Part shown: positions 29,465 through 38,949 of the stretch, one piece after another | Numbering within the stretch: the stretch's first letter is position 1 | How the letters are laid out: each line of letters opens with the position of its first letter | From: an uncultured Lactobacillus sp. | Lineage (GTDB): Bacteria; Bacillota; Bacilli; Lactobacillales; Lactobacillaceae | Assembly: GCF_910589175.1 (NCBI RefSeq) | Contig: NZ_CAJURR010000009.1 | Location: 6,231-70,230, forward strand | DNA length: 64,000 nucleotides | Direction: 5' to 3' | Position numbers and translations under genes: made by a program | Notes under the pieces: model-generated | Seen by the model: the letters and a program-made list of their open reading frames with translations, nothing else | Told to the model about the DNA's origin: nothing | The model's database searches: none

Positions 29465-31888
29465 TTACTGGTCATCATCCTTTTCTGGTGGAATAAGCAC
29501 TTGTCTAGGTTTTGATCCCTCTGATGGTCCCACAATTCCTTTGGCTTCCATTTCGTCTACAATTCTTGCAGCTCTATTATAGCCAATCCTAAATCGGCGT
29601 TGGAGCATCGACACACTTGCTGATTGTTGCTTTCTCACTAAGGCTACTGCCTGATCATAAAATTCATCTTCAGGCTCATCTTCGTTCTCAGCTTGGCCTT
29701 CAGAATCATTTTTCGAAGGAATCATATCTTCGTTATAGACTGCCTCTTGTTGGTCCTTTACCCAGGATACTATTTTTTCCACCTCAGTTACAGAGATATA
29801 CGCTCCCTGAACCCGTTCAGGTTTAGCAGCACCAATTGGCAAGAAGAGCATATCTCCGCGTCCTAGAAGTTTTTCAGCACCAACTTGATCTAAAATAGTT
29901 CGCGAATCTACTCCACTAGAAACAGCAAAGGAGATTCTTGAAGGAACATTTGCCTTAATTAACCCAGTGATGACATCAACACTAGGTCTTTGAGTTGCTA
30001 AAATCATGTGAATACCTGCTGCTCGCGCCATCTGAGCTAAACGAACAATTGCATCTTCTACATCATGTCCGGCAACCATCATTAAATCACTTAACTCATC
30101 AACGATCACTACAATATACGGCAACTTTTCCATTACTGAATTATTTTTATCGGCATTATTTTCAGCTACTTTTTGATTGTATTCAGTAATATTCCGAACG
30201 CCTCCAGCAGCAAAAAGTTGGTAGCGTCTTTCCATTTCTTTAACAGTCTTACGTAAGGCATTCGTTGCTAATTTTGCATCTGTCACAACAGGAATTAACA
30301 AATGAGGAATCCCATTATATACAGAAAGTTCAACCATTTTTGGATCAATTAGTACTAATTTTACATCCTCAGGGTAAGCCTTCATCAAGACACTAGTAAT
30401 AATTGTATTAATTGCAACGGACTTACCAGATCCAGTAGATCCTGCAATTAACAAGTGTGGCATCTTCCGTAAATCTGCTGAAATTACTTTTCCCTCAACA
30501 TCTTTACCTAATGGTACATCAAGCGAAATCTCTTTTGATTTTGCATCTTGATGAGCCATAACATCTTTAAATGAAACGGCAGAAGTAGTTCGATTAGGTA
30601 CTTCAATACCAATTAATGGTTTACCTGGAATTGGGGCTTCAATACGGATATCTTTTGCAGCTAAAGCCAAAGCAAGATCGTCAGCTAAGTTTACAATTTT
30701 ACTTACTTTCACCCCAACTGCTGGCTGGACTTCATACCGAGTGACTGTTGGACCTAATACAGCTTTTTTTACGATAACATGCACGCCAAAACTCTTAAAA
30801 GTTGACTCTAAAACTTCTGTATTTTTCTGAATTAGAGCCTTGTCTTGACTCTGATCTACATTTTTTATAGGTGACAATAGATTAATTGGTGGTTTTTTAT
30901 AGTTAGGGTTCTTTGACTGAGTAGTTTGTTTTGTCTCCAAATCCCCATGATCAATATCTTGAAGCTCTTGTTTCATCTTTTGGTCTTCTTCAGCGTAAGA
31001 ATGTGAAGCTGGCAAATCGTCTATAACCTTATCCTCAACTTCTGTTGATACCGGGGTACTTTCTTGCGAGATTTCAATTGGTGGTTCAAACTCGGGTCTA
31101 CTTTCTTCCTTAACTTTATTAGAAGACACCGGTTCATTATTAAAATCCGCCATACTTGGAAAAATATCGTCATGATTATCTAAAGGATCAGTTAGTTTTT
31201 CTCGATTATTTAATTTTTCTTGCTTATTTTGTTCATGTTTTTCAACTAAATCGCTGTATTTACTTTTTAAAGCCTCTCCAGCATCTTTATTCTTCTCAAT
31301 TACTAATTGTGAGCCTTTTTGGAAACCGGACAGCAACGTAGCAAATTTTACGTTACAAATCATTAAAATGCCGATTAGCATCATTAACAAAGAGATTACT
31401 TCAGATCCTATGGTCCCTAAAATTGGAAAAACAAGTTGATAAAACATGCTTCCAATAAAGCCTCCACCAACTTTAGTCGTAATCTGGGCCCGGGAAAATT
31501 CTTCACCAATTGATGTCAAAAAAGCATTTACAAATCCCTGGTGAATCATCATTTGATTAAAAACGCGAGAACTTTCCCAAAGGAGTAAGCCCAAGTAAAA
31601 TACACCTAACCCGCTCCCACGCTTCAAGCTAAAATGCGGGGGTTGATTATAAATAACCATCACTAGGCCAAACAAACCAAGAATAATGCTAGCTAAATAG
31701 TGGCTATCACCAACAAAAAATCGAATTAAATTAATTAGTTGTTGACTAAATAAACCGAAATGAACGCAACTTAAAACTGCTACTAAAACAAGTACTATTC
31801 CAGTAATAACCCAGTCCATACTTTGCTTTTTCTTTTTAGTAGTTGTTTTTTTCTTTTTTGTTGCCCTGCGTTTTCGCTTTTTAGCCAT
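29465..31888 (-). CDS. ftsK: DNA translocase FtsK/SpoIIIE
   Basis: Septal motor that pumps trapped chromosome out of the division plane. The 807-aa protein has a Lys/Arg-rich N terminus and about four membrane spans (to about residue 185). An acidic low-complexity linker, the motor domain with Walker A GSTGSGKS and DELSDLMM Walker B, and a C-terminal winged-helix gamma domain (VSMLQRRFRIGYNRAARIVDEM) for KOPS-type DNA reading follow. The ATG at 31888 has AAGGTG upstream. It heads the ftsK-ymfF-ymfH-ymfI-rodZ-pgsA run. Confidence 0.97.
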   Translation of the reverse strand: MAKKRKRRATKKKKTTTKKKKQSMDWVITGIVLVLVAVLSCVHFGLFSQQLINLIRFFVGDSHYLASIILGLFGLVMVIYNQPPHFSLKRGSGLGVFYLGLLLWESSRVFNQMMIHQGFVNAFLTSIGEEFSRAQITTKVGGGFIGSMFYQLVFPILGTIGSEVISLLMMLIGILMICNVKFATLLSGFQKGSQLVIEKNKDAGEALKSKYSDLVEKHEQNKQEKLNNREKLTDPLDNHDDIFPSMADFNNEPVSSNKVKEESRPEFEPPIEISQESTPVSTEVEDKVIDDLPASHSYAEEDQKMKQELQDIDHGDLETKQTTQSKNPNYKKPPINLLSPIKNVDQSQDKALIQKNTEVLESTFKSFGVHVIVKKAVLGPTVTRYEVQPAVGVKVSKIVNLADDLALALAAKDIRIEAPIPGKPLIGIEVPNRTTSAVSFKDVMAHQDAKSKEISLDVPLGKDVEGKVISADLRKMPHLLIAGSTGSGKSVAINTIITSVLMKAYPEDVKLVLIDPKMVELSVYNGIPHLLIPVVTDAKLATNALRKTVKEMERRYQLFAAGGVRNITEYNQKVAENNADKNNSVMEKLPYIVVIVDELSDLMMVAGHDVEDAIVRLAQMARAAGIHMILATQRPSVDVITGLIKANVPSRISFAVSSGVDSRTILDQVGAEKLLGRGDMLFLPIGAAKPERVQGAYISVTEVEKIVSWVKDQQEAVYNEDMIPSKNDSEGQAENEDEPEDEFYDQAVALVRKQQSASVSMLQRRFRIGYNRAARIVDEMEAKGIVGPSEGSKPRQVLIPPEKDDDQ

Positions 31889-31909
31889 CAAGACACCTTC
31901 TCAATCTTT

Positions 31910-32344
31910 TTATTTATCATCTTTATCTTTTTGATTATTCTTATTTAACTCGTTAAAATTCGACTTAAAACTAAGGTTAACTGGGTGGTCTAAAGTTAAT
32001 TGGGTAATTTCATAAGTCAAAGTTTCGATTTCTTCAACTAAAGGTCTAGAAAGTAGTTGATAATCTGACGGTTCTAAATCTGAACCATCCCCAAAATAAT
32101 CAACAAATTGAACTACTCTAGTAATTACCCCACTAACTGTAAAGTCTCCTGGAGAAGGTGCTACTTCAAAAGGAACAGCAATTTCAAAATATTTACCGTT
32201 CTTGCCTTCATCTTGACTGCCGTCTTCTAAATCTTGGTAGACCTGTCTTAATGAAACATTAACTTCATTTTTTACCATTTGTTCATCATTTAAATCGTAG
32301 TGGAAAGAACGAACTACGATTGGAGTCATATTTTTAAAATCCAT
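31910..32344 (-). CDS. DUF1149-family protein
   Basis: An acidic, soluble 144-aa protein (starts MDFKNMTPIVVRSFHYDL) assigned to DUF1149, a family confined mainly to Lactobacillales. Pattern and size suggest a SecB-like beta-rich fold, but I would not claim chaperone function from sequence alone. It starts one base before trmL ends and is followed closely by ftsK, so it is probably co-transcribed with both. Confidence 0.8.
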   Translation of the reverse strand: MDFKNMTPIVVRSFHYDLNDEQMVKNEVNVSLRQVYQDLEDGSQDEGKNGKYFEIAVPFEVAPSPGDFTVSGVITRVVQFVDYFGDGSDLEPSDYQLLSRPLVEEIETLTYEITQLTLDHPVNLSFKSNFNELNKNNQKDKDDK

Positions 32345-32345
32345 C

Positions 32346-32903
32346 TTAATTATCTCCTAAATTTCTTTCATAACGTTCTGGACGATTGTAATTATCCTTT
32401 AACTTATCATTTTCATAGTGATGGCTCTTTTCCATATTTGGAAAACCTTGTTGTCTTAAAGCTTCTAACAGAACCATAGCAACTGAATTTGATAAATTAT
32501 AACAACGAATATTATCGGACATTGGAATTCTAAGATTCCGGTCATAATATTCTCTCATAAAAGTTTCTGGCAAGCCTGTTGTCTCCTTACCAAAAACAAA
32601 ATAATAATCTTTATTAGGATCGGTATAGTCGACTTGAGCATAATTTTTCGAAGAAAACTTTGAAATTAAGTACATTTCATCATTTGGACCAAGTGTATTC
32701 AAAAAAGCTTCTAAATCATCATGCATTCGAATATCAACTTTATCCCAATAATCTAAACCGGCACGCTTCATTTTTTTATTATCAATCTGAAAGCCTAGCG
32801 GTTCGATTAAATCTAAAACTGTATTAGTACCTGCACAAGTACGAGCAATATTTCCCGTATTTGCTGGCATCAATGGTTCATAAAGTACAACGTGATTTGT
32901 CAT
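32346..32903 (-). CDS. trmL: tRNA (cytidine/uridine-34 2'-O)-methyltransferase
   Basis: SPOUT methyltransferase that 2'-O-methylates the wobble base of certain leucine tRNAs. The 185-aa protein begins MTNHVVLYEPLMPANTGNIAR, the family start, and has the trefoil-knot segments FGKETTGLP and IPMSDNIRCYNLSNSVA with the SAM-binding C-terminal knot. I use the ATG at 32903 (AGGAG upstream), not the 15-codon-longer open frame. It is immediately followed by the DUF1149 gene. Confidence 0.95.
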   Translation of the reverse strand: MTNHVVLYEPLMPANTGNIARTCAGTNTVLDLIEPLGFQIDNKKMKRAGLDYWDKVDIRMHDDLEAFLNTLGPNDEMYLISKFSSKNYAQVDYTDPNKDYYFVFGKETTGLPETFMREYYDRNLRIPMSDNIRCYNLSNSVAMVLLEALRQQGFPNMEKSHHYENDKLKDNYNRPERYERNLGDN

Positions 32904-32975
32904 AAGAAACTCCTCTTGTAAAAAAACGCAGCACCTGTAATATGGCAAGTACCACGCTTAATTCTATCTTCAATT

Positions 32976-34154
32976 TTACTCTTTACTGCCTTGAGTATCA
33001 CTATCTTCGATTGCATCATCATAAAGATTTGAAATCTTACGATAATAATTGAATAGTCTAGTTACAATTATTTTGATTACGGCATAGACAGGGATGGCAA
33101 AAATAACTCCCCATAAACCAGCTACTGCGCTTGCACCAATTAATAGCAAAATAGTTGTAACAGGATTCATATTCATTCTATTTCCCATTACTAATGGCGA
33201 AATAACACGGCCCTCAAGTGTTTGTTCTATAGCAAAAACTATTAAGACTTTGATCAACATCATTGGAGAGTTAATTAATCCTAAAATAATTGCGGGAATA
33301 AAGGCAATAAATGTACCAAAATATGGAATCATATTTAAAATTCCAGCTAAAACTGCCAATGTAATTCCATAATTCAATCCAATTACTGAATAACCTATCG
33401 CAAACATTACTCCAACCCAGAAGGCAACAGTAATTTGGCCTCGAATGTAGGAAGCAACTGCTCCATTAATATCACTAAGTAAGCTCGAAAAACTAGGTTG
33501 TAATTTTTTAGGAGCAAATTTAGTCACATATGGATTCAAACGATGCCCATCTTTTAGCATAAAGAATAAAACAAACGGTGCTGTTAATAGGGTCATAAAA
33601 ATCATTGTAATTACGTTAACAGCAGATGACAAATTACTCAAGGCTAAATTGAAGCTATCTTGACCTGTCTTAAACATTTTAGTTTGTGCATCAGAAACAG
33701 CTTGATTAATTCCTCCGCGAACTCCATTTAAGCGTGGATCGCGAATCATTTTTTCAAAACCTTTTTGTGCATCTTTCCAATAAGTTGGCCAATTCTTTAC
33801 TAGGGAATCAGTTTGATGCTGAATAATAGGGATCAAAGTATTAATGATCCAAATCAATCCTCCTACAACAATAACAAATAGTAGAATAATCGTAATTATT
33901 CTGGGAACTTTTAATTTTTTCTCCATCCAGTCAACTACTGGATCCATTAAATAGTATTGAATTGATGCAACTAAAATTGGTGGAAAAATTGCATTAAAAA
34001 ATGTCCAAAAAGGATTTAACACAAAAGAAATTTGGTTAAATACCAAAATAATCAAGAAGAACAATAAAATATTAAGTAAGGCTATGCTAAAACGGTTATT
34101 CAAAAACCACTTAACAAAAAAATTACTCTTCTGACGATGTTTTTTTACATCCAT
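32976..34154 (-). CDS. AI-2E-family (PerM/YtvI-like) membrane transporter
   Basis: A 392-aa polytopic membrane protein of the AI-2E/UPF0118 family: a basic start, two hydrophobic segments, a mid-protein soluble loop (about 115-180) and a cluster of later spans. Motifs include ASYIRGQITVAFWVG, PYFGTFIAFIP and EGRVISPLVMG. Members export varied substrates (ions, peptides, possibly AI-2), so the substrate is open. It follows the EIIA-like gene by 11 bases and probably shares its transcript. Confidence 0.9.
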   Translation of the reverse strand: MDVKKHRQKSNFFVKWFLNNRFSIALLNILLFFLIILVFNQISFVLNPFWTFFNAIFPPILVASIQYYLMDPVVDWMEKKLKVPRIITIILLFVIVVGGLIWIINTLIPIIQHQTDSLVKNWPTYWKDAQKGFEKMIRDPRLNGVRGGINQAVSDAQTKMFKTGQDSFNLALSNLSSAVNVITMIFMTLLTAPFVLFFMLKDGHRLNPYVTKFAPKKLQPSFSSLLSDINGAVASYIRGQITVAFWVGVMFAIGYSVIGLNYGITLAVLAGILNMIPYFGTFIAFIPAIILGLINSPMMLIKVLIVFAIEQTLEGRVISPLVMGNRMNMNPVTTILLLIGASAVAGLWGVIFAIPVYAVIKIIVTRLFNYYRKISNLYDDAIEDSDTQGSKE

Positions 34155-34165
34155 AGCTTCCCCTC

Positions 34166-34546
34166 TTATCTATGTTCATAGGTAATCCAGTCGCCTACCT
34201 TAAATTCAGGCATTTTTTCTTTAGAATCTTTTTCTAAATAGATAGCATTAGTCATTGGCTTTTTCGGAACTTCATTAGTAAATACTAAAGTAGCATGACC
34301 AATAGCTTGCATATTCATTTGAACCATTGGACCAACATATAGAGCTAGATACGTAGCGCCATCAATTGTGATAGAATCGTCTTTTTTAAAGACAAATTTT
34401 TCTACTGGCGTTGCTGGATCGAACTCTTGCAATACAGCAACATCCCGCAACTTATCAGTAGCTTTATTATCAAATAAAATTACGATGTTATCTGCTGGAT
34501 CTAATGCTTCCGAACCAATAGCAGTAATTGTAGAATTCCATTTCAT
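34166..34546 (-). CDS. Stand-alone PTS glucitol/sorbitol-type EIIA domain protein
   Basis: The 126-aa protein matches the PTS EIIA-Gut family: early KWNSTITAIGSEAL strand, a central FVFKKDDSITIDGATY turn, a histidine in AIGHATLVF (His84, the likely phosphorylation site) and closing PEFKVGDWITYEH. No glucitol EIIB/EIIC or dehydrogenase is nearby, so it is an orphan. It may accept phosphate from HPr for regulation rather than transport, or may have lost PTS function. Start ATG at 34546 (GAGG nine bases upstream). Confidence 0.8.
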   Translation of the reverse strand: MKWNSTITAIGSEALDPADNIVILFDNKATDKLRDVAVLQEFDPATPVEKFVFKKDDSITIDGATYLALYVGPMVQMNMQAIGHATLVFTNEVPKKPMTNAIYLEKDSKEKMPEFKVGDWITYEHR

Positions 34547-34685
34547 TTTTATCAACCTCTTTATTAAATTTTACCATATCAACTTATTTATCCAATAACA
34601 CTTAATTACGATTGCCTATTCTTACTAAAAGGTAGAAAATAAATATGTTATGGAAAGTTTTTATCAGGAGGCTAACATAAAAATT

Positions 34686-35708
34686 ATGAAAGTTTGGTTT
34701 GGTGGCTATACGAGCCATGACTCAAAAGGCATTTATACCGCTAATGTTGAAAATGATGGAACTGATATTAAACTAACTAATATTAAAAATACTGTTGAAG
34801 TTGAAAGACCAACATATTTCCAATTAGTTGGTGATTTATTGTTTACTATCATCCAAAAAGGCGACCAGAGCGGAATTGCTACCTATAGAATTAAAAATGG
34901 TGAAGCTGAAAAATTAGATACCTATTTTCACAAAGGAGCAGCTCCTTGCTACATCAGTGTTGATCCACAAAAGAATTTAGTTTTCACTGCAAATTATCAC
35001 TTAGCAACTGTTAGTGTGTTTTCTTACGACAAAAATGGAAAATTAACCTTCATTACTAACGACAAGCATGAGGGTCATGGACCAAGAGTAGAACAAGATC
35101 AGGCTCACCCACATTTCTTCGATGAGACTCCTGCTGGTAATTTAGTTTCATGTGATTTAGGAATTGATGCTGTTGATTTTTATAAGTTAGATGACAACAA
35201 ATTAAAACACCTAGCACGCTATCAAATGGAAAAGGGCTTTGGTACTCGACACATTACCTTTTCACCAGACGGTAAAACTATGTACATTGTTGGTGAATTA
35301 TCTAGTCAGGTTAATGTTGCCCGTTTAAATGAAGATACTTGGGAAGTTGAGGATATAGCAACATATAAGACTATCCCTGATGATTTTACTGATCATAATG
35401 GGGCTGCTGCAATTAGAATTTCTAAAGATGGAAAATTTGTTTATATTTCTAATCGTGGTCATGATTCAATCGCTGTCTTTAAAGTTTTAGATGATGGAAA
35501 ACTAGAATTAGCTCAAAGAATTTCTGTCTTTGGTTCCTTCCCACGTGATTTTAACTGGGATAAGACAGAAAAGTACCTAGTTGTAGCTAATCAAAATACT
35601 AATAATGCAACTCTTTACCGTCGAAACTCTGAAACTGGTAGTCTAACTCCAATTCAAAAAGATATTTCTGTTCCTGAAGCTACACGCGTATTATTTGAAG
35701 AATATTAA
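34686..35708 (+). CDS. Lactonase-family beta-propeller protein (6-phosphogluconolactonase-like)
   Basis: A 340-aa protein of the YkgB/Pgl lactonase family, with the seven-bladed propeller pattern: start KVWFGGYTSHDSKGIY, PTYFQLVGDLLF, HPHFFDETP, RHITFSPDGKTMYIVGE, FVYISNRGHDSIAVF and the closing NATLYRRN. It would hydrolyse 6-phosphogluconolactone or act on a related sugar lactone. The AGGAGG lies 14 bases before this ATG, which is long; an ATA codon (34677) sits at normal spacing and an upstream ATG (34650) is also in frame, so the start is uncertain by a few residues. Confidence 0.85.
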   Translation: MKVWFGGYTSHDSKGIYTANVENDGTDIKLTNIKNTVEVERPTYFQLVGDLLFTIIQKGDQSGIATYRIKNGEAEKLDTYFHKGAAPCYISVDPQKNLVFTANYHLATVSVFSYDKNGKLTFITNDKHEGHGPRVEQDQAHPHFFDETPAGNLVSCDLGIDAVDFYKLDDNKLKHLARYQMEKGFGTRHITFSPDGKTMYIVGELSSQVNVARLNEDTWEVEDIATYKTIPDDFTDHNGAAAIRISKDGKFVYISNRGHDSIAVFKVLDDGKLELAQRISVFGSFPRDFNWDKTEKYLVVANQNTNNATLYRRNSETGSLTPIQKDISVPEATRVLFEEY

Positions 35709-35724
35709 GCTCATTCTATAAATT

Positions 35725-35750
35725 AAGCCATGAATATTCATGGCTTTTCT
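35725..35750 (+). terminator. Terminator after the lactonase gene
   Basis: AAGCCATGAAT / ATTCATGGCTT perfect palindrome followed by TTCTTT on the plus strand. Confidence 0.8.
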
Positions 35751-35777
35751 TTATTTATTGGAAAAAGGATATACACG

Positions 35778-37007
35778 ATGCAAAATAATGCAGCTGATAA
35801 ACTTTCACCTTTCAAAAAATTAACAGTAGAACAACAAGATCTAATTACTCAGATTATTTCTTTTACTAAACAATACATTAATCAAAACTTTCCCGCTGTT
35901 TTCACCATCTATGGCGAGGCTGGTACAGGAAAAAGCGTTGTTCTCTCTTCCCTGTTTTACCAAATACAAAAATTATGCCATGATAAAACTAGTAGTATTT
36001 ACCAAACCAGCAATTACTTTCTTGTTAATCATCCAGAGATTTTAAAAGTTTATCGTCAAATTGCCGGAACTTTACCTAAACTCTTAAAGAAAAATTTTCA
36101 AAGACCAACTACTTTTATTAATCAATTAGATAAGAAAAATGAACATGCTGATATTGTGGTAATCGACGAAGCTCACTTACTTCTTTCTAAGCCAGATCAT
36201 TACAATAATTTTTATCATGAAAATCAGTTAACTGAAATTATTAAAAGAAGCAAGGTAGTGATTTTAGTATTTGACCCATATCAAGTACTAAAAATGAAAA
36301 CTCTTTGGACTAAAGATCGCCTAGAAAAAATTATCGCTCCCTATCCCCATCAAAAATATCATTTAAAACATCAATTTAGGATGACCGCTCCTTCTGAGTT
36401 ACTTACTTGGTTTAATTCATTTACTAAACATAAAATCATCGATCCTATCCCTCAAAATGTTAACAGCAACTATGATTTTCGTATTTTCGATGATGCTGAA
36501 AAAATGCGAGAGGAAATCGTTAAGCGGAACTGTGAAGTAGGATTAAGTAGAATTCTCTCTACATCTGGCTATCCTTCGACCTTAGATGGAGGCAAACATT
36601 ACATCCAAGAAGGGAAATTCAAAATGCCATGGGACCAATATAATTACACTGCCACTCCTTGGGCTGAAATACCAAAAACAATTGATGAGGTAGGCTCAAT
36701 ATATACTTGTCAGGGATTTGATTTAAACTATGCTGGTATTATTATCGGACCTCCCATTAGTCAAATCCCGGGTAAAAACAAAATTCGTGTTAATTTAGAC
36801 AAAATAACTGATGTAGAAATGTTTAAAAAGAGAAAAGATCTCTCTGATCCTCATGAAATCAAAACTCTTGAAGAAGAAATGGTTCTTAATTCTTTAAATG
36901 TTTTATTTAAGCGGGGAATCAAAGGAACCTATCTTTACGCTCATGATCCCTTGCTTAGAAAAACGTTAATCTCTATGTTCAAGCAAGCAACACAGAAGAC
37001 AAAATAA
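35778..37007 (+). CDS. DUF2075-domain ATPase/helicase-like protein
   Basis: A 409-aa P-loop protein with Walker A YGEAGTGKSVV (near residues 45-55), Walker B VVIDEAHLLLS and later helicase-like motifs (FRMT, GSIYTCQGFDLNYAGIII). These place it in DUF2075, the schlafen-3-like helicase group; the biochemical role is unknown. I start at the ATG at 35778 with AAAGGA eight bases upstream; the longer open frame reads through the preceding terminator. No restriction or defence partner is adjacent. It is flanked by terminators, so it is monocistronic. Confidence 0.85.
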   Translation: MQNNAADKLSPFKKLTVEQQDLITQIISFTKQYINQNFPAVFTIYGEAGTGKSVVLSSLFYQIQKLCHDKTSSIYQTSNYFLVNHPEILKVYRQIAGTLPKLLKKNFQRPTTFINQLDKKNEHADIVVIDEAHLLLSKPDHYNNFYHENQLTEIIKRSKVVILVFDPYQVLKMKTLWTKDRLEKIIAPYPHQKYHLKHQFRMTAPSELLTWFNSFTKHKIIDPIPQNVNSNYDFRIFDDAEKMREEIVKRNCEVGLSRILSTSGYPSTLDGGKHYIQEGKFKMPWDQYNYTATPWAEIPKTIDEVGSIYTCQGFDLNYAGIIIGPPISQIPGKNKIRVNLDKITDVEMFKKRKDLSDPHEIKTLEEEMVLNSLNVLFKRGIKGTYLYAHDPLLRKTLISMFKQATQKTK

Positions 37008-37044
37008 AAGATTATGGTTTAAAACAAGCCATAATCTTTTTTTG
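37007..37044. terminator. Bidirectional terminator after the DUF2075 gene
   Basis: AAAGATTATGG pairs with CCATAATCTTT across a short loop, with seven T on the plus side and TTTTA on the minus side; it may also serve the convergent oleate hydratase gene. Confidence 0.8.
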
Positions 37045-37075
37045 TTAATTCTCATTCAAATAAATTGTTACATCT

Positions 37076-38851
37076 TTAAATTAGATTTGCTTCTTCAAGC
37101 AACTCTTCAATCCATGTTCCCTTAATCTTTTTCATACCAGCTTTTACAGCTAACTTTTCTGGTAATGGGATTTCTTGGTCTACTAACTTCTTTTTATCAG
37201 ACATGTAATACATAGCACGAAGTAATTCCCGGATATCATAAACAGAACTCCAAACTTCTGGAACTCCTCGATCTACATTAAGTAGTGTATAAACAGATTC
37301 CATAGCTGTTCTAACTGAATATTCTGTCGTAAACACAGTATCTCTAGTGGGACTTTCAGCAAAGTTACCAATAAATGCCAAATTTTTTGATCCTTCTGGT
37401 ACAACAGCTGGCCGGTCCCCATCATGACGAGGCATGAAGTAACTAGTAATATAAGGCATATATACCGGAACAGTGTTCATATTTTCTTCTGAAGACAATT
37501 CTTTAATTTCACTTTCTGGCACACCCAAATGATAAAGCATTTCTTCAGCAATTTCTTGTCCAGTACAGTCGACTACCTTTTTCTTAATATAATTCCCCTC
37601 AGTATCTGAATACAAAGCATAGATCCAGACTACAATTTCATTTGGCTTTTGAGTTGGAAAATGAGGTTGACGGTGAATAGTAAAACTTAGACCCCAATTT
37701 GAATCTGTAACCGTAATAATTCCACCAGTATTTACTTTTCCATCATACAAACTACGTTTAGTCAATCTTTCAAAGTAAGGAGCCACTTTTTTATTCTTTA
37801 ATGTTGTAGTTGCAGAAACAAACCATGATTTTTCAGGTAAGTTTTCACTAAAGACATCAGGGTGACCAAATGCCGGATCTTGTTTAGCTAAGTTTTCCCA
37901 TAGCTTCCAAGATCCACCCTTAGCATGAGTAATTGGCGCAGGCGTAGTTTGGTTCCCATAAGTAGAGCTTTCAGTAATTGATCCATTAGTTACAAAGACA
38001 ATGTCATCTTCAGTTAAATCAACATCTTCTTGCTTACCGTCTTTCTTCATCACAATCTTTTTAGCAACTTTTTCATTTCCTTCATGGTCAACTAATACAT
38101 TTTCTACTTGAACACCATATTCAAACTTAACACCATGATCTTTTAGGTATTTAAGTAGTGGCTTCACCATAGAATCATATTGATCATATTTGTTAAACTT
38201 CAAGGCAGTAAAGTCAGGTAATCCATCAATATGGTGAATGAAGCGCATGCAATAGCGTCTCATTTCTGCTAAAGAATGCCATTTTTCAAAGGCAAACATC
38301 GTTGACCAATAAGTCCAAAAATTAGTTTCAAAAAATTCAGGTGAAAACCATTCTTCAATTGTTTTTCCTTGAATTTCAGATTCTGGTGTTAAAACTAACT
38401 TAACAATTTCACTAGCATGCGAACCCAATTGATATAGTCCATCTGTTGGCAATTCATTACCACGCTTATGAATCAACCGACAATTCGAGGAGTTCGGATC
38501 TTCTTTATCGAGCCAATAATATTCATCTAAGTAAGAAGCACCTGGTATTCGCAATGAAGGAACTGATCGATACATGTCCCACATACATTCAAAGTGGTCT
38601 TCCATTTCTCTACCACCCCGAACGACAAAACCAGCATTAGGACGATTAGTCCCATCTAGAGATCCTCCTGCAACATCCAATTCTTCTAAAATATGAATTT
38701 TATCACCAGACATCTTAGCATCTCGAACCAAAAAGAATGCTGCTGAAAGGCCCGCTAAGCCACTACCAATTATGTAAGCCGACTTCTTGTCTACATCAGC
38801 AGGCTTTTTCGTATCCGCAAAAGCTTCATAATTTCCTTTTGAATAGTACAT
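37076..38851 (-). CDS. ohyA: Oleate hydratase (myosin-cross-reactive antigen family)
   Basis: FAD enzyme that adds water to the cis-9 double bond of oleic or linoleic acid, giving 10-hydroxy fatty acids and detoxifying host-derived fatty acids. The 591-aa protein has the dinucleotide motif GSGLAG (29-34), GGRE and [12 protein letters not shown] segments near 80-95, and PRHDGDRP and [23 protein letters not shown] contacts late. This is full length for the family. It is alone on its transcript; a good promoter with an overlapping palindrome lies upstream. Confidence 0.96.
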   Translation of the reverse strand: MYYSKGNYEAFADTKKPADVDKKSAYIIGSGLAGLSAAFFLVRDAKMSGDKIHILEELDVAGGSLDGTNRPNAGFVVRGGREMEDHFECMWDMYRSVPSLRIPGASYLDEYYWLDKEDPNSSNCRLIHKRGNELPTDGLYQLGSHASEIVKLVLTPESEIQGKTIEEWFSPEFFETNFWTYWSTMFAFEKWHSLAEMRRYCMRFIHHIDGLPDFTALKFNKYDQYDSMVKPLLKYLKDHGVKFEYGVQVENVLVDHEGNEKVAKKIVMKKDGKQEDVDLTEDDIVFVTNGSITESSTYGNQTTPAPITHAKGGSWKLWENLAKQDPAFGHPDVFSENLPEKSWFVSATTTLKNKKVAPYFERLTKRSLYDGKVNTGGIITVTDSNWGLSFTIHRQPHFPTQKPNEIVVWIYALYSDTEGNYIKKKVVDCTGQEIAEEMLYHLGVPESEIKELSSEENMNTVPVYMPYITSYFMPRHDGDRPAVVPEGSKNLAFIGNFAESPTRDTVFTTEYSVRTAMESVYTLLNVDRGVPEVWSSVYDIRELLRAMYYMSDKKKLVDQEIPLPEKLAVKAGMKKIKGTWIEELLEEANLI

Positions 38852-38871
38852 ACAAGTGATCCTCTTTTCTA

Positions 38872-38881
38872 TATTCGAATA
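38872..38881. promoter_or_regulatory. Palindrome in the ohyA leader
   Basis: TATTCGAATA is a perfect 10-bp palindrome downstream of the proposed ohyA start point and upstream of its ribosome site. It could be a small operator half or chance. Confidence 0.3.
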
Positions 38882-38895
38882 GTATTAACACTTCT

Positions 38896-38925
38896 TATAT
38901 ACAATTCTATGTAAAGCGGTTACAA
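38896..38925 (-). promoter_or_regulatory. ohyA promoter
   Basis: On the minus strand TTGTAA (38925-38920) and TATATA (38901-38896) with an 18-base spacer. The predicted start is about 38889, leaving a 35-40-base leader with AGAGGAT near the ATG. Confidence 0.65.
38910..38924. promoter_or_regulatory. Operator-like inverted repeat over the ohyA -35
   Basis: TGTAAAGCGGTTACA has TGTAA/TTACA arms around a GC core. It resembles a cre site with one extra base, so CcpA binding is uncertain; it overlaps the -35 and spacer. Confidence 0.45.
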
Positions 38926-38949
38926 TAGTCAATCAATTTAGCTGTTATA

